DNA from: Microdochium bolleyi
Taxonomy: Eukaryota; Ascomycota; Sordariomycetes; Xylariales; Microdochiaceae
DNA length: 64,000 bases
Direction of reading: 5' to 3'
NCBI GenBank assembly: GCA_001566295.1
Contig: KQ964251.1
Span: 501,838-565,837, forward strand
Shown here: positions 1 to 12,246 of the stretch, one piece after another
How the letters are laid out: every line of letters begins with the position of its first letter
Position numbering within the stretch: position 1 is the first letter of the stretch
The notes under the pieces: generated by a model
Databases searched by the model: none
What the model saw: only the letters and a program-made list of their open reading frames with translations
Told to the model about the DNA's origin: nothing
Position numbers and translations under genes: made by a program

Positions 1-3000
1 AGCTCGACTGGCACTCATCTGTGAGGTGGTCTGCTCCTGCGAGCATCATCGTGTGTTTAATAGGTTTGCGTTGTTGTGCATTATCCGTCAACGTTGGTTA
101 AAACAGCAAGATGGCTGAGCTGAAAGTTGTGCTACGCCGAAGGCACGGGCGCATCCATTGCACGATACTCGGGCATCTTTGAGGACAGGCTGCAGCTCTC
201 CAGATCTGTGTGATAGGAGGGGCACGTCGGAATTACTGGTCCTCATCTTGGAGAACTTGACAAGCTTGACAGCAGATTCAGGGAGCGTCGTATCGACGTA
301 CGCCTGTCTACGTGTTGTGACAGCACCATAACCATTCCAAGGGTCTGAGTCAGCTCATCATTTGAGTGATGCAAACAACAGGAAGGCCCTGCAGGATCGG
401 GCGGGCCATTGAGGAAGTGTATGACCAGGTCTCCCAGTCGAAGATCTGAGATCCAGTGGAGAATGTATGCGACAAGATCACATCGGCGGGCATCGGGAGA
501 CTACCTTACGCAGGCATGTATCCATAATGGTTGACCAATAGATCCGAATCGAGCTCCAGTATGGGGGGACACGCTGGTCACTTGAAAGTGGGAGACGCGA
601 CTTGGTGAATTGGGAGGGATCCGCGCCATCCCATGATAACCATCGCCGATTGCGCCGGTAAGGGACCCATTTGAAGGTTTTCTGACTGAGATGCTGGGCC
701 GTTGCTGTTTGTGGAGGACGCGCTGTCCCACCAGTGAAGGTGGTGAAGGCGGAGTGGGGGACGAAGCCATGATGGGTCACCATGAATGTCGGAGAAGGCA
801 CGACCACTTGGACTGGCGCGTTTCGGAGGTTTACGTCAGCGGGGTCTGCCGCTCAGCGTATAACCAGGGTCTTTCCGGTGTTCCAGCGATTTGAAAGGTT
901 GCTATCTGAGTTTGGACACGCCCGACGTCCTGAGCTCACTCGTGGGCACCAGAAGTGCAAGTTCAGCCGAGCTGGAGTTTAGGACCCACTGACGTATGCG
1001 CCATCGCCCGATTCGCATCGACAGCCTTGTCCGTTCTCAACGTCGCCGCCCTCGGGAATGAGACCCCCTCCTCGCCCCTGAACCACACGCGGCGCGGTCG
1101 CTCCTCCACCCAGAGCCACACCCTAGTACGGAGTAGCACCGCAACAGACATTCCCCGGCTCGCCCGGCGCAAGCGATTGAGGAGCCTGGTCCAATCGAAA
1201 GGCTAAAAGTGCTGCCCCTACGTTGTCCGGAACTCTTTCCAGCACTCACGGCCACACGATCCCATCTCCACTTGGCGTAACCAGCTTCCACACCAGGGTC
1301 GCATGCTGTTGTCGTTTTCTCTTTTCTCGTTTCTTTTTTTTCTTCTTCTGGGCCGGGTGCCTGACGGCTGGATATGCTTGGGCGCTGAGACACTAGAGCC
1401 TGCTGTAGTGGTTTCTTCCGCGCTGTGACATGCTTTTTGCACCATCAAGAGCCACTTGACTGCCGTGGCCGACCAACGCGTAGCCAGCGCAGTGACAACT
1501 TGAAGCGGGCATCACTGGTGGACACGATGTGCAAGTTTGAGATTGGAGGATGCGGCTTCGTGTGTACCTCCAAAGGTGGATGGTCTGCCAGACCAGGGAC
1601 CCTGGTGGCAACAGTAATCATTCCCGTCTCTCACAATCACTTAAAGTTGGTGGGATCAGCAACAAATCTGCCGTCACTGCCTGCAGTGCTTCGATAGTGC
1701 CTCGAGCAATGTGGGACTCTGGAAGCTGATCACACAAGAGGGATATCAATTTTCTGACTGCCTTAGTGTTAGTGGTGGCCGGCGTGTGGGAACTCGCTCT
1801 GCTGGAACGGGGATGCATGCTACGTGTTGTCACGTCGAGAGGCATTGATACCAATAGCCAGCTGTTTCAGCGTCTTCCCGAGCGGCCCGGCCAAGACGGC
1901 CATGTAGCTCGATCGAGTTGGCCGCCCCTCCAGTCCAAGCAGATCCGATCTCGGTCGCCGCAGTCCTGGAACCACTTGCATCGTGCTGGCAACGATGTAC
2001 TCCGAAGTGGCATCCATGCCCTCGACCACACCACAACAGCCATTCTTGCCTGAGCCAAACAGGCAACGCCAGAGCTGAAGGTGGACGGTTCCCACACCCA
2101 GCACACTCGCTCCACTCATTGCCTGCCCGAAGCTTATTGCTGTCGCAAGTCATGCCCACAGATTCACACCATGCACGCAGCGTGGCCCGCCACGGCTCTC
2201 AAAGAGCTTGTCTAGCTCGGCAATGGCTCTGGCCTTTGTCGAAGAAGCCCCCAGGCGATCGCTGATCTCTTAACACGAACATGTCCGGAAACGCGACCGG
2301 CGCCCGGCCCTGAGACGCACGAGGCACACAGAGACAGCGCGAGAGTACTGTGGTAGGAAACATCCGCGCCAAGCATGGAGTAAGGTTATCGTTGTGCAGC
2401 CCGTTGGCACGAGAGGTGTGTGCCTGGAGAACGGCACGTAACACAGCAGCAAGTTAAGCACACGCCCAGCGAGCCACCCCACTGAAGTGTGACTGAAGAG
2501 TGAAGTGAACAGGCATGCCCGCAGCCCACCACACACACGCCCTGCTTGCAGGGGCCCTGGCATCTCATCGAGGCGCCTTCCACCGGATCGTATCTCTCAT
2601 CTGTGGCCGGGTAGCGTTCCGCCAATCTGCAAGATGCCCAGATATTAGCCACCGCCCGCCTGTCCCCAGATGCAACCGTTGCTCGCTTGTCCGCTCTTGT
2701 TTCGCTCTTCGTTTCCTCCTGACACAACCTGAGCCACCGCCGCCCTCTTTGCTCACGAACGACCAACCATTCTCGGGGACAGATCCTCCAGGCACCAGAA
2801 AACCCTCGTGAGCACACCAGAACTGGCTGGCTGGCCGGACGCAGGTGGCAACGCACCCACCCCCATTGGCAATAAGCACGGCGCTACCCGACGGTTCATC
2901 AGACACGCGCGGAAGACAACAACAGCAGCCTGAGCAAAAGTCTCGAACTGAATCAGCCGACAAATCAGACCATTCTAATCCCACAAAGGTAAGACGTTCA

Positions 3001-3965
3001 GATTTCCAGGGCATGTCTTGCACGCCCGCTGGCGCCACATTCGTGGAGGGTGGAGGCGCGATAACTGCCGACGACAGAACACTGGCGACACCAGTGAGGC
3101 GATTGCCACAGTGCGGCAAAAGCGAGTGCTGGCCGAGGCCTGAACGGTGCAGTACGGAGTACTACCGAGTGCTAGCTCTAGCGTACCTGTAGCCCGGGAC
3201 TTTGCACACGCCCGCCCCTCCAGCTTCTTCATATCCACGCTGCTCGATGCCACAACTTCCTCCCCATCAGCTGCTGCTTGTACTCCTTACACGAACATTC
3301 TGTCCCGTCTCGCAAACAAGCTCAGCCACGCACGCCCGACGCCAAGGCAACTACTGACAGCAATTCTTGTTCCCCGGCTAGTCTCTCGACAATCAGTCAC
3401 ACAGAGCAACTCCGTCCACTTGCAGAAGCGTCCTGAGTCTGCAAGCGGCTGCTGGCTTGATCGATCGCGACTCGACCTCCAACCATTTTCGAGGCAACAA
3501 GGCCCAGCTGGGAACAGTCTCCCACCCTCTTTCGAGTGTACTTAGCCCTCGACCGCGAGGTTACCCAAGTCGCGCACGGCGTCGGTTCGAGTCGACGAGT
3601 GCTTGCGCAAGCAAAGGTCGGGCTCGCTTCCCGTGTCCCTTTCCTGCCCACAAGCGCGAGAGGCATGAATCGCACTGCATCCACTTAACGGCTGGGGATC
3701 ACCGCGCCATCACTTATTAGCAGCGCGATCTCGCCAACCAGGCTGTCCGTTAGCACGCTGAGCTATGGAAGCGGGCGCTAGGCAAAGGCCCGTTCGTGGC
3801 TAGTGCAAGCCGCTCCCTTTTTCCTCGATTGACCCAGCCTTGCTGATCGTCTGCCCGCTTGTCTATGTTAGTGGCTATACCCCCAGGACGAGTTCCAATA
3901 CCTACGCCCAGCAACACCACCACCACCCATCCTCCAAGGATCCTACACCTTTCAAACCGACAGCC
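1..3965. other. Gene-free region upstream of the GATA factor
   Basis: I see no convincing coding region on either strand: open frames are short, overlap each other in several frames, and carry no recognisable domain. The interval ends at the start of the NsdD-like gene, so its right part probably contains that gene's promoter and a long 5' leader. Two exact copies of the nonamer TACGGAGTA lie at 1127-1135 and 3153-3161. A pyrimidine-rich tract lies near 1311-1350. No tRNA or other structured RNA gene could be supported. Confidence 0.6.
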
Positions 3966-5369
3966 ATGGCGACAGCAGCACTCCTCAATCTGAGCCAAGC
4001 ATACCCTCATATGTCATCATTCTCGTTTCAACAACCTCAGCAACAGCAGCAGCCGCATCTTGGTCACCAGCCACCCCACCTGCCGCGTCCTTCAGTAGCC
4101 ACGACCTCAATGCCAGGCATGGTTCCTCCGCAGGAGAGCAGGACGCTGTCGCAAGGCAACGAACCGTTACAAAGACAGTCTCTGCCGTCGCTGCCATCAT
4201 TGTCAGAGGTCTTCTCCAACCCGAAACCCGTCTCGTTCTCGCCAAAGCCCGCCCCAGCGTCAGCCTTGACCTCCCAAGCGCCGCCTCCGCCGTTCAGCGC
4301 TGCACACAGCCGGTCCGATGCTCTGCCAGAGCCTCGACCTCCTCATCCCCCATCAGAAGACAGATTCTATCGCTACGCACAACGCTCTGATAGCGGCCCG
4401 TCCATGCATCCGCCAGGGCATCCGCCAGGACCACCAGTGTATTCCGATCAACGCGAGCAGCCAAACCCTTCAGATCCTTTGCGATCTGATGCTGGACATC
4501 TGAACCACCCTCCACCGCCTCCTGCGGGTCCGCACGCTTCACATAGCCAACCGTCTCAGCTGCCGCCTGGCCAGTATCCTCTAAGCCATGCCTCAGTGTC
4601 GCCTCGTCACGCCGGCCCGTACCCAACATATGAGCCGACGGGGCCTCCGCCTCCGAATGACGGCGACTATTCAAGGAACCACCATGACCCAGGTGCGGTA
4701 AATCGCCACATCGAAGCTTGGGGCTATCAAGACTGTTTAACCAAGGTAGGTTGTCAACGCGCCTGTTGGTACACCATGGAACTGACGTGTTTTGCAGATT
4801 GTCTGGCACGCTAGGACCGTTTCAAACTTTGGGGAGGCATACAAGAAGATTGCTTCGGAACAACAAAGCGGACATCCCATACTCGGAAGACTACCTGCAG
4901 ACAACGAAATTCTCGATATGCTGTCCAACGTCGACTTGCTGAGGCAGTCATTAACGAATGTGCGCGACCTCGTTCAGCAGAGTATCGCCAGCGAGAAAGC
5001 CCGGCAGCTCGGTCGGGCGAAACATCCCTACGATGGCGGCGATGACGATGCCAACACGTATGTTGACGGTGGCTCCAGCAAGAGCTACGGCGGTGGAGAG
5101 GTCAAGAAGCGCCGAGGGGTATGTTTGAGCCTGTCTCTCTCAGCTAATTTCCTGAAAGCCTATACTGACGGTTCCTCTCTGCGTAGCGTGCTGCACCTCC
5201 GGGGCGGTGTCATAGTTGCAATCGAATCGACACCCCCGAATGGCGACGTGGCCCTGATGGCGCGAGAACGCTGTGCAACGCCTGTGGCCTCCACTATGCC
5301 AAATTGGAGCGGAAACGGCAAATGGAGCAGCGTTCGATTCGGCCGAAAGCAATGGAAGACCGCGTCTAG
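3966..5369 (+). CDS. nsdD: NsdD/SUB-1-type GATA zinc-finger transcription factor
   Basis: This encodes a predicted 427-aa nuclear transcription factor. Exons are 3966-4745, 4798-5118 and 5187-5369. Both introns (52 and 68 bp) have GT-AG ends, and the frame is continuous across them. Residues 1-260 are low-complexity, rich in Pro, Gln, Ser and His. The middle segment begins with QDCLTK/IVWHAR and is the conserved region found before the finger in this family. The finger is C375-x2-C378-x18-C397-x2-C400, a type IVb GATA finger, followed by a short basic tail. The reading frame is open upstream, but 3966 is its first ATG. In Aspergillus and Neurospora the family (NsdD, SUB-1) controls sexual development and represses conidiation. 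Orthology is inferred from the domain layout and the C-terminal position of the finger. Confidence 0.9.
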
Positions 5370-6374
5370 TCCAACTTGGCAGTATGTCCGGAAGTTTCAC
5401 AATCCTGGAAGGTCCGGTGGAAGAAGCCGCGCGACCATGCTGTGGCTCCACAGTATCAGCCCCCCCACGAAAGAACAAGCCACTGCGGAGCAGGCCTCGT
5501 CACAGGCCTGTTGCGGTGGGTCTTAGCCGCACCATGGCCTGATTTCACGACAGGTTCATTTGGTTTTTTTATTTTTGGTTTTGTTTCCATTGTTAAGCGA
5601 TGTCGGGTCGTCGCATATACCCTCACTGTCGGACGAAGAAAATCTAGATCTGGACTCTCTACGGCAAATCTTGGAAGCATATGGTATGGCGTTCTGGACG
5701 GCTACTGTCCTTGGTTCTCAAACTGGTTGTCTTTGTCTCTTTTCTCTGCCGCATTAACGTAGGCATTGCCCGCAGCATACTCTGGCGCGTTCCGGCGTGT
5801 AAGAGGCTGCATCACTGTGACGAAGCCACCTGATGTATATCTATCTTCTCCTCCACTCGATCGGGTTCCAAAAGAAACAGGTCAGCGAGCAATACAAGCC
5901 AAACAGCGGAGCCTGCAATGCGCATGGCCGCAACGAAACCATAAACTGCGCAATCTTCCTGCTTGTCGCCCGTCCCCAGTCATGTCACAGATAAAATGAT
6001 GACAAGGCAAGATCTCATTCTTTGGCACGAAGACTGCATGCACTGCGCTGCCCTGCACAGTACATGTCTTTGTGACTCGTCGGTAAATACTGCCTATCAT
6101 AAATGTGTGTGCTCGAGATGATGATAACAAAGGACCTCGGGAGGGTGCCACCGTGCGATCGCTGGGGGCGGCAGATCTCGCATAAATGACGTCTTGCGCA
6201 GAGCGCGGGATCTTAGCACAGAGCCGGCCGCCCAGAGCAGCAGCAGCGGCAGCAGCAGCGGCTGTCGGCCCACATAAACACTGCCTTTTCCTTCGGCGCT
6301 AACCATGTGCTGCTCTCTCAATTAGACGGCACCGCCCCGAGTCTCTGGGTGCACCAGTTCAGACAAGCACAACA

Positions 6375-6375
<1 letters not shown>

Positions 6376-6421
<46 letters not shown>

Positions 6422-6449
6422 GACTACTACTACTACTACGACTACTACT
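6376..6449. repeat. (ACT)n trinucleotide microsatellite
   Basis: About 24 tandem ACT/CTA triplets, interrupted twice by a GAC triplet in the right part. The tract lies in noncoding DNA. Confidence 0.95.
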
Positions 6450-6565
6450 CTTATGACGGCGTGACACAGGGCGCACTCACGGGCGTATCGGGCTGCACAA
6501 GCGTGAAAGACGGAGTAAGGCATCGTCAATGTGAACCGAAGGCCAGGAGATCCGAGGACCCAGAG

Positions 6566-6607
6566 GGAGACAGAGAGACAGAGAGACAGAGAGACAGAGA
6601 GAGAGAG
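6566..6607. repeat. (GAGACAGA)n purine-rich microsatellite
   Basis: A tandem GAGACAGA-type octamer is repeated about four times and runs into a short (GA)n tract. It lies in noncoding DNA about 120 bp right of the ACT microsatellite. Confidence 0.9.
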
Positions 6608-9416
6608 CATGGGTCGGGTGTCCGTCAACCTCCAAAACCCCCCACAGTGGAGCGGAACTGTCGGCAAAGATGTACGGAGTAGGCATTAGATCGTGCAGTT
6701 GAGATCAGATCTGCAGGAGAACCCACACCTCCCTCCTGTTTGCCCCCTACCGGCGGAACCTGTGGCGCCACTTCTGATAATCTCCAAGCGCCCCAGCCAG
6801 CCCTGTGTCAAAGTGGTCTCTGCCCAGAGGTGGTGCTGTCAAAAACGCTAGGAACGAGGAGGATGAAGCTACTGCATCTAGTCAGCGCTGCTAGAGGGAA
6901 TTAGCAGGGAAGGCGAGTAAGGGGTTGCTGTCGTGCATGCCCCATCCCACGTCGTCCTGGAGCTTGCGCAGGAAGAAGTATCGCCGGCGGCTGTGGATTC
7001 TCCGTGAGGGCTGAAGCGGGATCATTTCCCCTGGAAGAGCATGGGGGAGAGTTGGGTTCTTTCCTAAGGTGGTGCAGATCACGGACGTACGTGCAGCAGC
7101 GATACACGAGCACATCTCGCCCGTGCCCCCAGGAGTCCTAGGCACTCTCGACACTCAGGGATCCTGCCCGTGTCTTTTCAGATCAGTTGCGCGCCACCGA
7201 TGTAATGGTATGTCAGAAACGACCCAGATACAATCGCGAGAGAGGAATAATAATGGAGAGAAAAAGCAAGACTACCCACACTATGTTCACATAGCCAGCT
7301 CTCCTCCTATCGGTGCTGGTTTTCCAATACCGGGACACTACGGAGACCACTGGCGTGTTGTATTGAGGACGGAAAAGGAGACAAAGAACCAGCTACTACG
7401 GTTGGCAATCGAATAGACGCCGGAATGAGGCCGCGTGTGCGACGGTTGAGAGAAAATGCGCATACCCTGGGGGTAGCAAACCTCTGTCTTCCCCATGATG
7501 TCCCGGCCGATGCAGGGAGGGTCAAGTGAGCGCTAGCAACGGAACTGAAAGCTCTCCTGCGTAAGCTCGTTGTGTTTTGTCTCGAGACTTGGCATTCTGG
7601 CTGATGTTGTTGTTTGGTCACTCGGGTCGGTGTGCTTCTCTGCTTGGCGTCGGTACAGCTTGCCGTAATGTTGTGGCCTTGTTCGGCCGGTTCTAGACCG
7701 TCCTAGGGTTACGTCGGTGTGCTTGATGTCTGCAGAGAATGTGAGTTGTGCTCAGTAAAAATGCTGGCTTTGCCGTCTCTGCCAGGTGGGGTTAAAGTTT
7801 CGCTTGCAGAGGGTGTCGCGAGGGTGTGTAGCTGTGTACTTGGCCCGAGGACAGGGGTCGATCAGAGTTTCGACATTTTCGACTACGGAAGCCTTTCTAG
7901 AAACATGCCCTGATAGGAATGTGATCGGTGCCTTGAGACCCGGACTAAAGACCGAAGTCTCACTTTAGTGAACAGGCTTGAGTCTTGGTGCCGCCGAAGC
8001 AGGCTCCCTTTGCTCACCCGTGCCGGGCCATGCTGGGAACGCGGCGCTTCACTACGAGCCCTCCACACACAACGAAGCGAATGGCGGAGAATAGGCTGCC
8101 TTTGCTCTGAGACCAAATGGGGGAAAGCCGGCCGTTTGGTTCGCTGTCGGCCGGCACGCGGACGGAGCGTGGTCAAGTGGGCGGGGCCTGCCTGACGCCG
8201 ACCCAGCCAAGGGGAAGCTGGCGTTGACAGCCGCAGACACTACCGGAGGGCCGAGCACAGGTTGAAGAAGAGGGCCACGAGGGCCTGGGGACGAGTCATC
8301 AGGTAGCTCGGGTAGGTAGTTGACGATGGCGTCGCGCTCGAGCCACTCGGCTGAAGGCAAGCTCGACTTGGCGCGACTTGGGCGTACAACAATCTGCAAC
8401 TGCCGCACCTGGTCTTGAATCTTGAGGCTAGCTCTGAAGCGATGCTGGCCATGCTGGCATTCCTGTCGGCTATTCTTCAGTGGTGTCGGGTTAGCGAGAT
8501 GTGAGACAACGGTTGGTGCTTGGTCGCGGGAGAGAACCACGCAGGTTGTGCTCGCCGTGGCCATTGCCAGCCACGATCCAGCGAGGAGCGCATTAATCTC
8601 CGGCCGAGGCGGAGGTGGGATTGGTTGATGACAGAGATGTATGGGTTCTGTGGACGGCATGTGCCGCGGAAGTGGCCCTGTGACTCGGATAGCGTACGAT
8701 ACGGACGACGACGCAGGCCGTCACGAGCAGTGCCGAACCCAATCGACGTGCTAACAAGCTCCAGGACGATCTGTGCGGGGCTCCCGGACTCGGTACAGAC
8801 AGGAGACAGGCACTCCGTCCGCAGTTGGACGATCTGGCTGCCGCGGTGCAGGCAGCCGAGACAGCGTGCTCCCGTGATGAGCTGGCGGCGGACAGGGCGG
8901 CGGGCTGCGTCCGGGCTGTGCACGGACAGCTGCGATCCGAGCTGCAATCGCCCGCCAGTCGTCGTGGTCTCGTGTTACGGCGATGTGATGAGGTTGTTGT
9001 TGGTGGTGGTGCAGGCTGCACGCTGCTTGTGGTGGCCGGCCGGTGGGGGAGATCGCGCCAAGGACCGATGCGCGCGAGGGCTGTTTGTCTGCCACGAGGC
9101 ACGCACGGCAGGTCCATCCAGCACAAACCCCGTCGATGCTTGCGAGATGGCGGATCTGCCGCTTCCCCGCTCCATCTGGTAGTGTGTTGCGAGCCCTGCC
9201 CAGGTGCGTGCACGCCACCCCCTTTTGTCCATTTCTTGATCCTCTCTTTTGCTTTTTCCTGATCCTCTCTGCGCTGCATCCCTGTGCGCATCCCAGGCCG
9301 GCTCCTTCCGGCTGCCCAGCACCTGCCCAGCAGGACAGGTCAAGTCTCAAATCTCGCCTGCATGTACTAAACGCAAGCAGCACTGCGTACCGAGCACAGT
9401 ATGCCCAACAACGCCC

Positions 9417-9466
9417 GCCCGAACGCCCGCCCAACACCTGCCGCCCGAACGCCCGCCCAACACCTG
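9417..9466. repeat. Tandem duplication of a 26-bp GC-rich unit
   Basis: A 24-bp sequence starting GCCCGAAC and ending CACCTG occurs at 9417-9440 and again, identical, at 9443-9466. The two copies are separated by CC, giving a period of 26 bp. It lies in noncoding DNA. Confidence 0.9.
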
Positions 9467-12246
9467 ATCGTGGTGCCATCGCCCCTGCCACTGGCCTAGC
9501 GACGACTGCATGGACCCTGGATCTGGATTCTCCGTATCGACAGCCGCGGAACCCCCTCCGCCATCTCGCCCACCTTGCGATCGCTCCAGGGGTCGGCTTC
9601 CCCCTTCTCTCCCCTCCCCCCCTGGCCCCTGCCCGGCCCGCTCCTTTGCTTGACACTTGACGCTCTCCTGTGTCCATGACTGACAGCAGCAGGGAATGGG
9701 GACCTGCCCAATATCGCCAAAGCGGAATACGCCATAGCTCGATAGGCATGACAGGTGGCGATGGCGGCTGATCTTTGCAGGCAGCGACCTCGGCTGCATG
9801 CAACCCCGGACCTGTCACCGCAACAGCCTGGGCTCACCATCTCTGCTCATCCACCACGCACTCACACTCGTGACCCTTTGCTGTCACCGGCCCACGCCTC
9901 GCTAGTGGCAGCCCTTGCCGCTGGAGATCGCGCCATTGTCAGGGGCCAGGAGGGCACGGCAGACAGGACAGAACAAAAGGACCCTGGAAACGCACGGATC
10001 CTCAGCCTCTCGGAATGATTTCCTTCCTCTTCATCCTCTGGCACTGTTCGACGCCACCGCAGAGAGTCTCGGTATATGTCCGTGTTTCCGGTGAGCGGTC
10101 GAGGCAGCACCTGCCCGCAGAGCGAGCTAGTTAGGAGGAAGACGAGGGTTCCATTCCTAGCCATCAATCTTTGGCTGCTGTTCTTTTGCCATTTTCGTCT
10201 GCGGTCCCGAAGCCCTCGATCAGTGGCTCACTCTACTGAGGACGATAGTCAAGCCACAATAAGCTCGACACTGGGGGTCAGTGCGCGCCAGTGTCGACGG
10301 CTCGGCCAGGCTAGACCAGGCCCATGGAGACCACGGGCACTGTAGCATTCGGCATATGCCTCCTGTAACTTGAATCTCAACTGCCCACGATAACTCGGCG
10401 TCTGCAGTGGACCACGCCGCGATGGGCTGGCGTCGTGGCGTTGTCCGTTGCACCACGATGGCGAGCTCGTGGTACGGGCTTTGATGCTAATGTTGCTACT
10501 ACTTCTCGGTTAGGGAAAACATCTTCGTGTGATCACGAGTCAGTGCTCGCTGTCGGATGACACGGCATCCTGGCAACAATGAGCCTGGGGTAACCATTGG
10601 CACGGATCTGATGTCCAAACTTCTCCTCTTGGCGTGACTCGTAGGTAGGGGTGTTTGGAGAGGCTTCCGGGGTATCGTGGCCTGCAAACACTATGTCCCA
10701 GTGGCGGCCGGTGCGACAGGCACCAGTCCCCAGTCGAGGACGTTGTGTAGCAGTCTGGCTCGATATCACGCATCCCACTTTGAGAGGGTTTATGCATGAA
10801 AGCAGAAAATGATGGCCAGTCATACATGTCCACCTCCTGCACTGTCCCGGATATGGCCCGGCAAAAATGGCGTGTCTATGACTAGGGCTGTTGTCTGCGA
10901 GGATTGGGACCTGGCATGAGATAACACGGGTTGCGGAAGCTGGCGATGCTGGCCCCCCAGCTGCGACGTGTTCTACGTATAGACATTTTCGGTCTGTTAG
11001 TCACTCGCGTGATGGAAATCAGGTACGTTATAGGCGCGTGCGTGCCTGCATGTTTGATATACGTCCCGTCTCTTTTCCGATTATCTCTTTGCAAGACCAC
11101 ATCGCCTCCAAAGGTACTTTTGGCAGCACCGGACACCATGACACCCTGAATTGCATACATATATGTATATTTGTATTAGGGAGTCCTTCTCACAACTGCT
11201 CAATATTGTAACAATACATTGAAGCTATGCGGTATAAAGGGTGCGTTCCCACAATCAAGGCCGCGTGACGGCATCGTAGTTGCTTCAGCGAAAGGGCCCC
11301 GGGGAGAGAAAGCGCAACATACAAGCGGCAGCTCGGGCTTCTACATGAGTGGTCATCATGGTTCTCGTATTCCTTGATCTGTGAAAATTCAATGTATCAC
11401 CCCATTGTTAGAGCCCCTCGTGACTGGGGGCAAAGCACACGTCCTAGATCCAGATGCTCACCTGGAGTTGTGTTCCAGACACAAACGCACACACCACATA
11501 CAAACAGTGATCTGGGCCGTTGATAATAGTGATGGGGTATAATCCAGAGACGAAAAGGACACCGAACGGGCTGGCCATATAGCCCTCCGGTGTTTCCTTC
11601 TCCCTCCCGAGCATTGGCTTGACCACGTACTCCGTCCCTCTGAAACGCCAGAGCTCATCTCGTCGGTCTATAACCAACCCCCCTTATCTGCGTAATTGGA
11701 AGAAGCCCTCGAGAACCTTTGACCGAGATTGTTTTGTTGGGTGCGTTTTTCGGGTCGATAATTTCTCCCCTCTCGGAGACCTCTGCAATGGGTCGGATAA
11801 CGTTCTTTGTTTTTTCTTTTTTTCTTTTTGGCCGAAGGGAAGACAAAGGAGAATGAATCTCTTGCGTGTGTAATGCAGAGCTTTTGCGAGCATAGACAGG
11901 CCCCAGATGTGTTCTAGTGCACATGTGGTGAAATGCAGGCAGGTGCCGACCGAAGCAGACCCGGTGAGCGCTCCTCAGCTTGCAAGATGTCTTGCCATAT
12001 ACGCATCGGAGCTTTCTGTCAGATAAGACACCTGTTTTTCCACATAAATATTGCATCCTGGATGCTCTCGGGCGGGCAGAATAAGAGAATCATATGTAAT
12101 AGTTTGCAACCTGGCCATATACGCATGGCCTGTTCATATCAAAACACTCGTTTCTTCCCAATCTCTTTTCCACTTCTATTCCCTCCTGCTGCATTATGAA
12201 TCACCAACAGTGTGTCGTAACATCTACTCGCTCTACGACCGCTTTT

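Larger units (their letters stand above)
5370..12246. other. Long gene-free interval (6.9 kb)
   Basis: No open frame here carries a recognisable motif, and I could not assemble a convincing spliced gene. The longest frames (for example 8751-9818 on the minus strand) are Arg/Pro/Ala-rich and overlap equally long frames on both strands, typical of GC-rich noncoding DNA. The T-rich stretch near 5560-5600 is a plausible 3' end for the GATA-factor transcript. Simple repeats lie near 6375-6450, 6566-6607 and 9417-9466. A TACGGAGTA nonamer is at 6673-6681. A noncoding transcript or a small rapidly evolving gene is not excluded. Confidence 0.5.

Noticed and set aside
3560..3640. GGTTCGAGTC, similar to a tRNA B box
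   Set aside because: No matching A box, acceptor stem or cloverleaf could be formed around it.
8751..9818. 355-codon minus-strand open frame
   Set aside because: Arg/Ala/Gly-rich, overlapped by equally long frames in other phases and on the other strand, and contains no recognisable motif. Probably a GC-rich noncoding artefact.
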